A stretch of 33,410 bases of DNA from Fibrobacter sp. (GTDB lineage: Bacteria; Fibrobacterota; Fibrobacteria; Fibrobacterales; Fibrobacteraceae): assembly GCA_016285835.1 (NCBI GenBank), contig JAEERM010000025.1:1-33410 (forward strand), in the 5' to 3' direction. A program made the translations under genes and the position numbers. The notes under the pieces are model-generated. The model was not told where the DNA came from, did not search any database, and was given only the letters and a program-made list of their open reading frames with translations. The stretch's first letter is position 1. Each line of letters begins with the position of its first letter. This document shows, piece after piece, positions 24,501 to 30,541 of this stretch.

Positions 24501-25677
24501 TGGTGTCCTGGACCAGATTGTCACCAACTTCTCGAAGAAGGTTACCAGCGAAGATTTGGAAATGTTGCACATGTCCTTCCCGTGGTACAGCTTCCGTGGT
24601 CTCCTGATCCAGTTGATGGCGAGCCCGGATGAACTGAGCCTGGATCCGAAGGATTCGACCCGCGTTGTTTGGAACGTCCGTAGCAGCACGCAGTTGACTA
24701 CTGGCGTAACGAGCATTAACGACGATTTGCCTCCGGCAACGATATTCACATATTACGATGTTCTCGGAGAGACGTTTGTTAACGAAGAAAATGCGGTAAT
24801 AGCAGACAAGATGCCTCCGGTTATTGTGGGTGCTGTGCTCAATTACGGCAAGAATGTGGACTCCTTGGCGGTCACGTTCTCCGAGGTGGTGCAGTACCAG
24901 GATCTGGAAGGGCGTGATTTCTTCCGCTATATTCACGGCAAGGATGTTATCGACCTGTTGCCGACGAGCATCCTGTGGTCCAGTGATGGACGCACGGCGA
25001 CCTTGGTCCTCGACGGAAGTGTTGCGACAATCCTGCCTGGCGACTCCCTCATGGTGGTTCGCGGCTCGAAGGACGATATCAGGGATAACTACGGCAACAT
25101 TGCCGGTGAAAAACCGTCGCCGGTTGTCATCTCTGGCTTGCTGAACCATTTGGTGGAATCTACCAAGATGGGCCACTTCGATGATGCTGACGATATGTAC
25201 CGCACGCTGAGCTCCGTGAACCTGCGCTATGTGCCGAGCACCACGACCAAGGAAGACTTGGAGAAGGAAGGTGCCTTGGGCCAGTTAGTACAGTTGGGCG
25301 AACGGTTCGTGCCACAACTCGTCGACCGGGCGCAGATATCGGCTGACGGTACGGTTGACCCGTCCGTGCTCGATTCCCTGAAGCCTGAGAACATCTTCAT
25401 CACCTTCGTGGTGAACTACTACGATCACCTTGGCCAGTACGTGAACGATACCTCCATCACCGTGCAGTGCAATAGCTGGAAGTTCGGCGGCAACTGCTTG
25501 GATACGGACAAGAAGGTGTTCGTGAACTGGAACTTCAAGGATCACAGCGGACGCTTCGTTGGTACGGGTGTCTACATGGTCCAGTTCAAGATGGTCGTGA
25601 AGTACGAGAAGAAGAAGATCGAAGAAGAAGTCAAGGACAAGTGGGGCGTGCGCCGCGGCAAGAAGCGTAAAAAATAA
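21559..25677 (+). CDS. Giant exported protein: propeller-like head, Ser/Gly linker, Ig-like modules
   Basis: A 1372-aa protein started at the ATG behind GGAGG (21546-21550); an ATG at 21532 would add nine residues before the signal peptide. The signal peptide is about 1-24 (WLISVGVLGCASFALGA); VLGC could also act as an imperfect lipobox. Residues about 25-430 look like a beta-propeller (GADGIVHHPDGSLIVAAQGSTVY and similar blades). Residues about 434-583 are a Ser/Gly/Asn linker typical of Fibrobacter secreted enzymes, ending in a repeated GNGDDFPD. After this come modules with DTDGDKLLD (about 761) and DTDGDGVLD (about 977), an Ig-like part, and the C-terminal domain shared with the upstream protein (C-x8-C, FGGNC, GTGVYMVQFKM). 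No glycosidase or carbohydrate-binding motif was recognised. Function unknown; a surface adhesin or scaffold is plausible. Confidence 0.78.
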   Translation: MMKMAKWLISVGVLGCASFALGASGYGEPSNPATGIWIQQVGDIVPHAATTETLYYTKYAQNDRVKSLDYYYDGNGYLQLKNKRILCTEGDGMSGADGIVHHPDGSLIVAAQGSTVYKVSKTAGAGSKKCIVASSTTSSGVWHLMVDPSQKYVWAAGIPGKLHRIQITKDKPNSFDNQGYRVRLTKTSGDRVFHDSLATLIWDKEGNAFFTYSNYFGGGCERYEDDPNSPVGYNFHSCTSDEKKHEAAKAYFGYITDTTKVYVKNKTMSDTLHAPVGDSAITKMQVKILIDSLEGAHGGTYDPYSNTIFVFGGAKIVQIKPQRKNGKMTATIVGTIDLHDYFFDDSYENLTEPRTNDHVGWRLDQGTVDGHGHLFVASNTGHMVFVDYTSNSQKYITDNILVHVQWIDNWLDDLAPLDVVEEIRSSANQGHDNLSSSSMGISSSRQEYSSSSKPKSSSSSKKVSSSSKGNSSSSGGNGGGNSSSSKVTSSSSGGNGGNGGSSSSKKVSSSSGGNNNGSSSSGGNGGGNSSSSGKTGSSSSGGNGNGGSSGKDGNGDDFPDNPGSSGNDGNGDDFPDGSSSSRVYVGFDDYEDDKGSLDFYPSNDNYEDGDSLVSKVGVMIPVDSPEGTPGTIKVGENVYKKNNNPISKMDLRYGSGLDSAQVGQVVAIVLDSAQVKKIFGDSITSLTVIPRGDVDLVNPDDASRPDSIVYNADGSVVIWVTADTIVQKGSIYVVGNGKVAIIDNINFYDPIPDAIVGFVKDTDGDKLLDFQEILLKDTVPSSITVKSIEVVLKGKSQKVHSVIELNATRDRLSMDVSDLKFPEKFPEDAYAIINYETENGTCYARKVKLIEVGNNVINSSFAIRDKTGKDSLFIKFNIDLIPADINNPDMLIMLKQELDRHGFDLDDISNAYMPSRNMVVLVGKDLGLAGKDKDSISLYPNVTFQNLQYITSDEYDREVPVKVIDRVPSVKNVEYWDTDGDGVLDQIVTNFSKKVTSEDLEMLHMSFPWYSFRGLLIQLMASPDELSLDPKDSTRVVWNVRSSTQLTTGVTSINDDLPPATIFTYYDVLGETFVNEENAVIADKMPPVIVGAVLNYGKNVDSLAVTFSEVVQYQDLEGRDFFRYIHGKDVIDLLPTSILWSSDGRTATLVLDGSVATILPGDSLMVVRGSKDDIRDNYGNIAGEKPSPVVISGLLNHLVESTKMGHFDDADDMYRTLSSVNLRYVPSTTTKEDLEKEGALGQLVQLGERFVPQLVDRAQISADGTVDPSVLDSLKPENIFITFVVNYYDHLGQYVNDTSITVQCNSWKFGGNCLDTDKKVFVNWNFKDHSGRFVGTGVYMVQFKMVVKYEKKKIEEEVKDKWGVRRGKKRKK

Positions 25678-25704
25678 TCAGCCTGCTGTCTGATAGTTGA
25701 ATAA

Positions 25705-25742
25705 AAAGGTTGTCCTGTGCTCCGGCCAGGACACCTTTTTTA
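25705..25742. terminator. Bidirectional Rho-independent terminator
   Basis: AAAAGGTTGTCCTG and CAGGACACCTTTTTT pair over about 13 positions with one bulged T. A-rich on the left and T-rich on the right, it can serve both the giant surface-protein gene (plus) and the DUF1007 gene (minus), which converge here. Confidence 0.82.
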
Positions 25743-25749
25743 TATCCCT

Positions 25750-25773
25750 AGCCTCGAGCCTCGAACCTCGCAC
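25750..25773. repeat. Short CTCG-type tandem repeat
   Basis: AGCCTCGAGCCTCGAACCTCG consists of near-identical CCTCGRN units and ends at the stop codon of the DUF1007 gene. It is the intergenic counterpart of the CTCG repeat inside the metallohydrolase gene (2218-2299). Confidence 0.6.
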
Positions 25774-26364
25774 CTACTTCTTAAATCGCATGTAAAGGCC
25801 TTGGATTTCGCTTCGGAAGGCACGGAACAATGTGAGTCCTTTGAGATTGTCGGCAAAAAAGTCCACGTCCAGTTCGTCGGGTGCCTCGACATCCGCTTCT
25901 TCCATGTCCGTCGTCATCTGGATGTAGTTTGTGGGGTCATTGACGGCGACGGTAGCCATGGTGTAGTCCTGTTTTACGGGTATCGAGAAGGATACTGTGA
26001 AATCCAGGGCGAGTTTGCCGTTTTTCATCTCGGCCTTGAAATTCTTTACGCCTTTGGCCGGGAGAAATTCTGTCCCCACCAGGACGTAGTTATAGTAGTT
26101 GCTCGAGGCGATGGGGCCCAGTATGCCGTTCTTGAGTTGCTCCGTTTCTTTTGCCGAAAGCTGGCCGTTGCCGTCGGAGTCGGCGGAGGCGAACGTCGCT
26201 GCGCTGTACATCTCGTCGTAAACCCAGTGGTTCTTTATACCGATGAGCCCATTGCCGTCGAATACGGCAACGATGGTTGCGTCGACGAACACATGCGGGT
26301 GCGCCACGGCCATGGCCGTAAGGCCGGCTGTGAGCAGCATGGCGGATTTTAATGTTCTGCGCAC
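25774..26364 (-). CDS. DUF1007 family exported protein
   Basis: A 196-aa protein. The signal peptide (1-21, cleavage near AVA/HPH) is followed by HPHVFVDATIVAVFD, the defining start of DUF1007. An EF-hand-like loop, DSDGNGQLSAKE (62-73), is present as in other members. DUF1007 proteins are periplasmic and often lie beside nickel/cobalt-type permeases; the His-rich mature N-terminus fits metal binding. No such permease is in this window, so the role stays open. It lies downstream of the sigma factor gene, separated by a terminator, and its stop is formed at the edge of a CTCG repeat. Confidence 0.82.
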   Translation of the reverse strand: MRRTLKSAMLLTAGLTAMAVAHPHVFVDATIVAVFDGNGLIGIKNHWVYDEMYSAATFASADSDGNGQLSAKETEQLKNGILGPIASSNYYNYVLVGTEFLPAKGVKNFKAEMKNGKLALDFTVSFSIPVKQDYTMATVAVNDPTNYIQMTTDMEEADVEAPDELDVDFFADNLKGLTLFRAFRSEIQGLYMRFKK

Positions 26365-26379
26365 GGTTTCCTCGTCGAA

Positions 26380-26410
26380 TAAAAAAGGTGGGGCCCGAAG
26401 GGCTCCACCA
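26380..26410 (-). terminator. Rho-independent terminator after the sigma factor gene
   Basis: On the minus strand, GGTGGAGCCC-TTCG-GGGCCCCACC-type pairing (one mismatch, stable TTCG tetraloop) is followed by six T. It separates the sigma factor gene from the DUF1007 gene. Confidence 0.87.
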
Positions 26411-26433
26411 GAAATATATAAAACAGCGGCTCG

Positions 26434-27246
26434 CTATTTATTGATCGCAGCGAGGAAGGCGTCCTTCTTTTCTTGGAGGAAGTCCTTGCTGTTGTACTTG
26501 CGGATGCGGCGGAGGGCCTGGTCACGCAACTGACGTACACGTTCGTGGGAGATGTTCATGGATTCACCCACTTCGCGCAGTGTTTGCGGGGCTTCCTGGT
26601 TGATGCCGAAGATACCCGTGATGACCTTCGCTTCGCGTTCGGGGAGCTGCTCCATGAGATCCTTGGCCAAGGCTTCGACGCTCTGGATTTCGGAGTCGGC
26701 TTCTGGGTTGGAGGCGGCGTTGTCCGGGAGGACTTCGGCATAGGTGGCCTTGGAATCGGCCTTGAGCGGGCTGTCGAAGGAAACGCCGCGCTGCCCAATC
26801 TGGATGAGCTCGCGGATTTCTTCGTTGATTTCTTTACCGCGGGACTGCTCGTGCAAAGCCTTGCGCACGCGGAGGTGCTGGTTTGCCGGCAAGCGGATGA
26901 GGTTGCCCTGTTCGTTGATGGCGCGCGTGATGTACGCCTTGATCCACCAGACGCCGTAGCTGATGAACTTGAGACCGCGGGTGTGTTCGAAAGATTCGAT
27001 AGCGCGGACAAGTCCCATGGCCCCTTCGCTCACCAGGTCCGGCAGCGGAATGGGACATCCACGGTACTGGATGGCCACTTTGAGCACAAAGCGCATGTTA
27101 GCGGAAATCAGCCTCTTGCGGGCAATCTTGTCGCCTTCCTTGGCTCTCTGGAACAGAATCTGTTCTTCTTCTCTAGAAAGAGGTGCGGTGCGACGAATAT
27201 CTTCAAGGTAACGTTTAAGTGTGGTATCAGTAGAATCAATATGCAT
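26434..27246 (-). CDS. RpoD-family (group 2) RNA polymerase sigma factor
   Basis: A 270-aa sigma factor. Region 1.2 is LKRYLEDIRRTAPLS. Region 2 runs from about 49 to 122 with DLVSEGAMGLVRAIESFEHTRGLKFISYGVWWIKAYITRAI (core binding and -10 recognition). Region 3 is RLPANQHLRVRKAL. Region 4 is a helix-turn-helix, TLREVGESMNISHERVRQLRDQALRRI, for the -35 element. Region 1.1 and the long non-conserved insert of primary sigma factors are missing, so it is an alternative (RpoS-like) or short primary factor. I chose the ATG at 27246 because AAGGA lies upstream and because the consensus sigma-54 promoter would start RNA near 27275, leaving the in-frame ATG at 27276 without a leader. Confidence 0.9.
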   Translation of the reverse strand: MHIDSTDTTLKRYLEDIRRTAPLSREEEQILFQRAKEGDKIARKRLISANMRFVLKVAIQYRGCPIPLPDLVSEGAMGLVRAIESFEHTRGLKFISYGVWWIKAYITRAINEQGNLIRLPANQHLRVRKALHEQSRGKEINEEIRELIQIGQRGVSFDSPLKADSKATYAEVLPDNAASNPEADSEIQSVEALAKDLMEQLPEREAKVITGIFGINQEAPQTLREVGESMNISHERVRQLRDQALRRIRKYNSKDFLQEKKDAFLAAINK

Positions 27247-27285
27247 TGCGAAAAAATCCTTAGCTATAATATCCATTATTTTCTA

Positions 27286-27302
27286 AGCAAGTAACGTGCC
27301 AA
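27286..27302 (-). promoter_or_regulatory. Consensus sigma-54 (RpoN) promoter
   Basis: On the minus strand, TTGGCACGTTACTTGCT matches the sigma-54 consensus TTGGCACG-N4-TTGCT at every fixed base. The -24 GG (27300-27299) and -12 GC (27288-27287) are exactly ten bases apart. RNA would begin around 27275, giving a leader of about 29 bases to the sigma factor ATG. An activator of the NtrC type would be required. Confidence 0.85.
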
Positions 27303-27553
27303 TCGTGTAAATTTTTCCAAAGAAAGTTTACGAAAAGGTTATTTTCCCCCTAATTCACCCGATTAGGCGATTGTTGACCCGTTTCGAGCCGAAAAAAAGT
27401 CCATAGTTGTCATTAAAACGTTACAATGTAGTAAAAACTATACAAAAAATAAAAGGGCTGTTGGGCGGGTCTACTTATCTGCCGTGGCGGAGAAAGGCGT
27501 TTTTACAGGAATGGTGTGCGTAATCTTCCATTTATTCGTATATTTTGCGCGTT
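27303..27553. other. Intergenic region upstream of the sigma-54 promoter
   Basis: No gene seen. It holds inverted repeats that could bind the activator needed by sigma-54: GTAAA/TTTAC (about 27306-27330) and CCTAAT (27349-27354) with ATTAGG (27362-27367), 47-67 bases upstream of the -24 element. A TATATT about 12 bases before the methyltransferase ATG on the plus strand is a possible -10 box, close enough that a nearly leaderless message is possible. Confidence 0.35.
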
Positions 27554-28333
27554 ATGTCAATTAAAGAGCCCGATCAATCCGTATGGAATCGCTTTTGGCA
27601 GCGGAAGAACGACATGGATAAGGTCTATCCGTCGTCTCCGTCTATCATGAATGCGATAAAGAAGAATTTTAAGCTGGAAGGCCTGAAGGTGCTGGAAGTC
27701 GGTGCGGGTACGGGCCGCGACAGTGCCGAACTGGCGCGTCTCGGCGCTGATGTCTATGTCCTTGATTTTGCAGAGAATAGCCTCAAGATTGTAGATGCGC
27801 TCCGTGCCAAGGAAAATCTCTACGACAACCTGAAACTGGTGCGTGGCGATGCTTTCAAGGCGCCTTTCCCCGATTGCACTTTTGACCTCGTGTTCCACCA
27901 GGGTCTGGCTGAACATTTCAAGGACTCGCTCCCGCTGCTCCAGGAAAACTACAGAATCTTGAAGCATGGCGGATGCTGCCTTTGCGACGTGCCGCAGACG
28001 GTTCACCCGTACACGGTCATCAAGCATATCCTGATTGCGATGGACAAGTGGTTTGCCGGCTGGGAAAAGCAGTTCACCATGCCGCAGCTCAAGAAACTCA
28101 TGAAGGACGCCGGTTTCGTTTGCGAATACGCTTATGGGGACTGGATGCGCCCGAACCTGTATTATCGCATGCTCCGCGAGCTGGGCTTCAAGGTGGGCGT
28201 GGAATTGCCGAAGTACCCGTTGCAGGGAACCATTTATCAGAAGGCGAAGGACGCCTTGTTGGACGCTTTGCAGTCCAATTCTTTGATGCACTACACGCAG
28301 CTCTGCATTGGTGTGCTGGGCCGCAAGCCGTAA
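27554..28333 (+). CDS. Class I SAM-dependent methyltransferase
   Basis: A 259-aa protein. The SAM-binding motif I is LEVGAGTGRDSAELARLGADVYVLDFA (about 45-70), followed by an acidic end of strand 2 and the motif near DLVFHQGLAEHFKD (UbiE/type 11 pattern). The acceptor is unknown. It heads a run of plus-strand genes for glycan and lipid work, so methylation of an envelope sugar or lipid is one idea. The ATG at 27554 has no clear ribosome binding site; a TTG nine bases upstream is in frame but less likely. Confidence 0.85.
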   Translation: MSIKEPDQSVWNRFWQRKNDMDKVYPSSPSIMNAIKKNFKLEGLKVLEVGAGTGRDSAELARLGADVYVLDFAENSLKIVDALRAKENLYDNLKLVRGDAFKAPFPDCTFDLVFHQGLAEHFKDSLPLLQENYRILKHGGCCLCDVPQTVHPYTVIKHILIAMDKWFAGWEKQFTMPQLKKLMKDAGFVCEYAYGDWMRPNLYYRMLRELGFKVGVELPKYPLQGTIYQKAKDALLDALQSNSLMHYTQLCIGVLGRKP

Positions 28334-28348
28334 TGGTCGTAAAATCCC

Positions 28349-29461
28349 GTGAATATCCTCGTCGTCAATTACCGTGACAGAATGCATCCGGCCGCCGGCG
28401 GCGCGGAAAAGCACCTGCATCGTATCTTTGCGCGAATCGCCGCTATGGGGCACAAGGTCGTGCTGCTCACGACGATGTTTGATGGCGCGAAGGACCGCGA
28501 AATTGTCGATGGCATCCAGGTGGTGCGTCGCGGGGGAGACCTGCTGTTCCAGCTGACAGTGGCGCGCATGGCAAGGAAACTCGACCGCGAATTCCGATTT
28601 GACGTGGTGTACGAGGACCTGAACAAACTGCCGCTGTTTACACCGATTCTTTTTAAGAAACCGGTGCTCGTGCAGATGCACCATCTTTGGCGTTCCTCCA
28701 TTTTCGCCGAGGCCCCGTTCCCGGTGGCGCTAGGCGTTTGGGCGTTCGAACGCGTGATTCCGTTTTTCTACCGCAAGCAACGCTTTGTCGTGGTAAGCCC
28801 GAGTACCAAGGCGGAACTTGCCGGAATGGGTGTTGCCGAAAACCGCATCGATGTGGTTTATAATGGGTCCGATCCGGTTGAACGCCCGGAAACTCCGGCT
28901 CCGTTGACGCCGTATTTTTTGTGGCTGTCCAGGGTGCATCGTTACAAGGGCATTTGGGTGGCGCTCCAAGCGTTTGAGATTTTTGCAAAGAAACAACCCG
29001 AGGTGAAACTCGTTATCGCGGGGAACGGCCCACTGCTCAAGCAGTTGCCCGCCTGGATTGATGCACGTGGGCTTTCGAACCGTATAGAAATTACCGGATA
29101 TGTGACAGCGGAACGCAAACGCGAACTGATGGCGGGTGCTGTCGCCCTGTTGCAAACGAGCTTTAAGGAAGGCTGGGGCTTGACCGTGGTCGAAGTGGCC
29201 CAACTGGATACTCCTACGATTGCCTCCGATGTCCCTGGTCTCCGGGACAGCGTTCAAGATGGCACGACGGGAATCCTGTTCCCTGCGGGGGATGCCTCCG
29301 CCTGTGCCTCTGCAATGGAATCTGTTTATTCCAATGCAGGGCTCCGCAATTCGCTTGCTACGGCTGCGAAGGAATACGCAAGTACGTTTAGCTGGGACGA
29401 TGCGGCAAACAAGACTCTTGCCTTGCTGGAACGGACTATTGGCGGGGAGGGCACAAAATGA
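28349..29461 (+). CDS. Family 4 glycosyltransferase
   Basis: A 370-aa GT-B fold glycosyltransferase. The N-terminal half has the acceptor-side motif GGAEKHLHRIFARIAAMGH. The C-terminal half has FLWLSRVHRYKGI (donor-side start of GT4), LVIAGNGP, IEITGYV and the EX7E-type motif in SFKEGWGLTVVEVAQLDTP. It would add a nucleotide-activated sugar to an envelope glycan; donor and acceptor are unknown. The start is GTG at 28349, forced because a stop lies just upstream in frame. The stop overlaps the next ATG (ATGA). Confidence 0.88.
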   Translation: MNILVVNYRDRMHPAAGGAEKHLHRIFARIAAMGHKVVLLTTMFDGAKDREIVDGIQVVRRGGDLLFQLTVARMARKLDREFRFDVVYEDLNKLPLFTPILFKKPVLVQMHHLWRSSIFAEAPFPVALGVWAFERVIPFFYRKQRFVVVSPSTKAELAGMGVAENRIDVVYNGSDPVERPETPAPLTPYFLWLSRVHRYKGIWVALQAFEIFAKKQPEVKLVIAGNGPLLKQLPAWIDARGLSNRIEITGYVTAERKRELMAGAVALLQTSFKEGWGLTVVEVAQLDTPTIASDVPGLRDSVQDGTTGILFPAGDASACASAMESVYSNAGLRNSLATAAKEYASTFSWDDAANKTLALLERTIGGEGTK

Positions 29462-30459
29462 GAATGTCGCCCAAGCTAAAGTCTACGTTGGTGTTCTGCC
29501 TCAAGTTGCTGGTGACACTTGTTCCTGCTTATTTTGTTTACAACAATATTGTCAAGGCTCCGGACTGGAGTATCGACGACCTGTATACGCTGTTCTCCTG
29601 GGATAGCGTGCTGCCGTTCGCGCTGGCCCTCCTTTGCATGTTCCTCTCGAACTTTTCGGCATGCCTCCAGTGGAAGCTGCTGCTCGAAAAGCAGGGCGTG
29701 AAACTTTCGTATTGGCGCCTGCTCAAGCTGTACTATGTCGGGCTTTTCTTCAACAACTTCATGCCGGGCAATGTTGGTGGCGACGTGAAGAAGGTGTACG
29801 ACATCCGCATGCAGGGTGGGCAAGATACCGTGGGGGCTGGGCTTACGGCGACGTTCTTCGACCGGTTGTTCGGGCTCTTCTTTATTACGTTGTTTGCTAT
29901 TGCGGTGGGCTTGCTGTTCTTTATGCACGATGCGGAACAGCGTGCCTTCATGTGGCCCTCGCTCTGGATTTTCTTCGGGTTCTGTGTGCTGTTCGCTTCG
30001 CTGTTCAGCCGCCGCTTGGGGCTTTTGCTCAATAGAATTCTTTGCCGAATCCTTCCCGAAAAGATTGGACTCCGGTTGACGCACATGTTCAGGCGTTTCC
30101 AGAGCTTTAGGACGGTCAACCTGTGGCTTGCCATTACGGGGCTTTCGGCGGTGACGCAGTCGCTGCGCATTTTCGTCCACTACTTCTGCGGCATGGCTGT
30201 GGGCGTAGACTTGACGATGTCTTGGTATTTCTACTATATCCCGCTGGTCGCCATTGTGAGTGCGCTCCCGATTTCGATTGGCGGTTTTGGCCCGCGTGAA
30301 CTCTTGGCCCAGTCCTTGTTTGCTCGTGCCGGAGTCCCTGGGCTTGAGTCCGTGGTGATCCAGCTGCTCGCGTACTTCGTGAGTTTGCTGCTCAGCCTGT
30401 TCGGGGCGCTTGGGTTCTTGCTTGGCGGTCGCCCTGCCGGCAAAACGTCGGAATCGTAA
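29458..30459 (+). CDS. Lysylphosphatidylglycerol synthase-type (UPF0104) membrane protein
   Basis: A 333-aa protein with about eight membrane helices. The family motif NNFMPGNVGGDVKKVYDIR (about 97-115) and the later SALPISIGGFGPRELL (about 268-282) are those of the LPG_synthase_TM/UPF0104 family. Members include the flippase half of MprF and many proteins encoded next to glycosyltransferases. No aminoacyl-transferase domain is attached, so lysine transfer is unlikely; lipid or lipid-sugar transport is more likely. It overlaps the glycosyltransferase gene by four bases, indicating coupled synthesis. Confidence 0.85.
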   Translation: MRMSPKLKSTLVFCLKLLVTLVPAYFVYNNIVKAPDWSIDDLYTLFSWDSVLPFALALLCMFLSNFSACLQWKLLLEKQGVKLSYWRLLKLYYVGLFFNNFMPGNVGGDVKKVYDIRMQGGQDTVGAGLTATFFDRLFGLFFITLFAIAVGLLFFMHDAEQRAFMWPSLWIFFGFCVLFASLFSRRLGLLLNRILCRILPEKIGLRLTHMFRRFQSFRTVNLWLAITGLSAVTQSLRIFVHYFCGMAVGVDLTMSWYFYYIPLVAIVSALPISIGGFGPRELLAQSLFARAGVPGLESVVIQLLAYFVSLLLSLFGALGFLLGGRPAGKTSES

Positions 30460-30490
30460 CATTCCTTGGTACGCGCTAACGGCGCGGTCG

Positions 30491-30537
30491 CCTGTTGATT
30501 TATCCACCATGGGGCAAAAGCCCCGTTCGACAGGAGG
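30491..30537 (+). promoter_or_regulatory. Structured leader that pairs with the ribosome binding site
   Basis: CCTGTTGA (30491-30498) can pair with TCGACAGG (30527-30534) over eight positions (one G-U), enclosing a second hairpin ATGGGGC-AAAA-GCCCCGT (30509-30526). The outer stem covers the first half of AGGAGG (30532-30537), the ribosome binding site of the helicase-acyltransferase gene, so it may limit its translation. Confidence 0.4.
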
Positions 30538-30541
30538 CGTC

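Noticed and set aside
21472..25176. Antisense open frame of 1234 codons opposite the giant surface-protein gene
   Set aside because: It mirrors the codon pattern of the plus-strand gene, has no ribosome binding site or recognisable domain, and ends inside the neighbouring gene. The plus strand has signal peptide, linker and modules.
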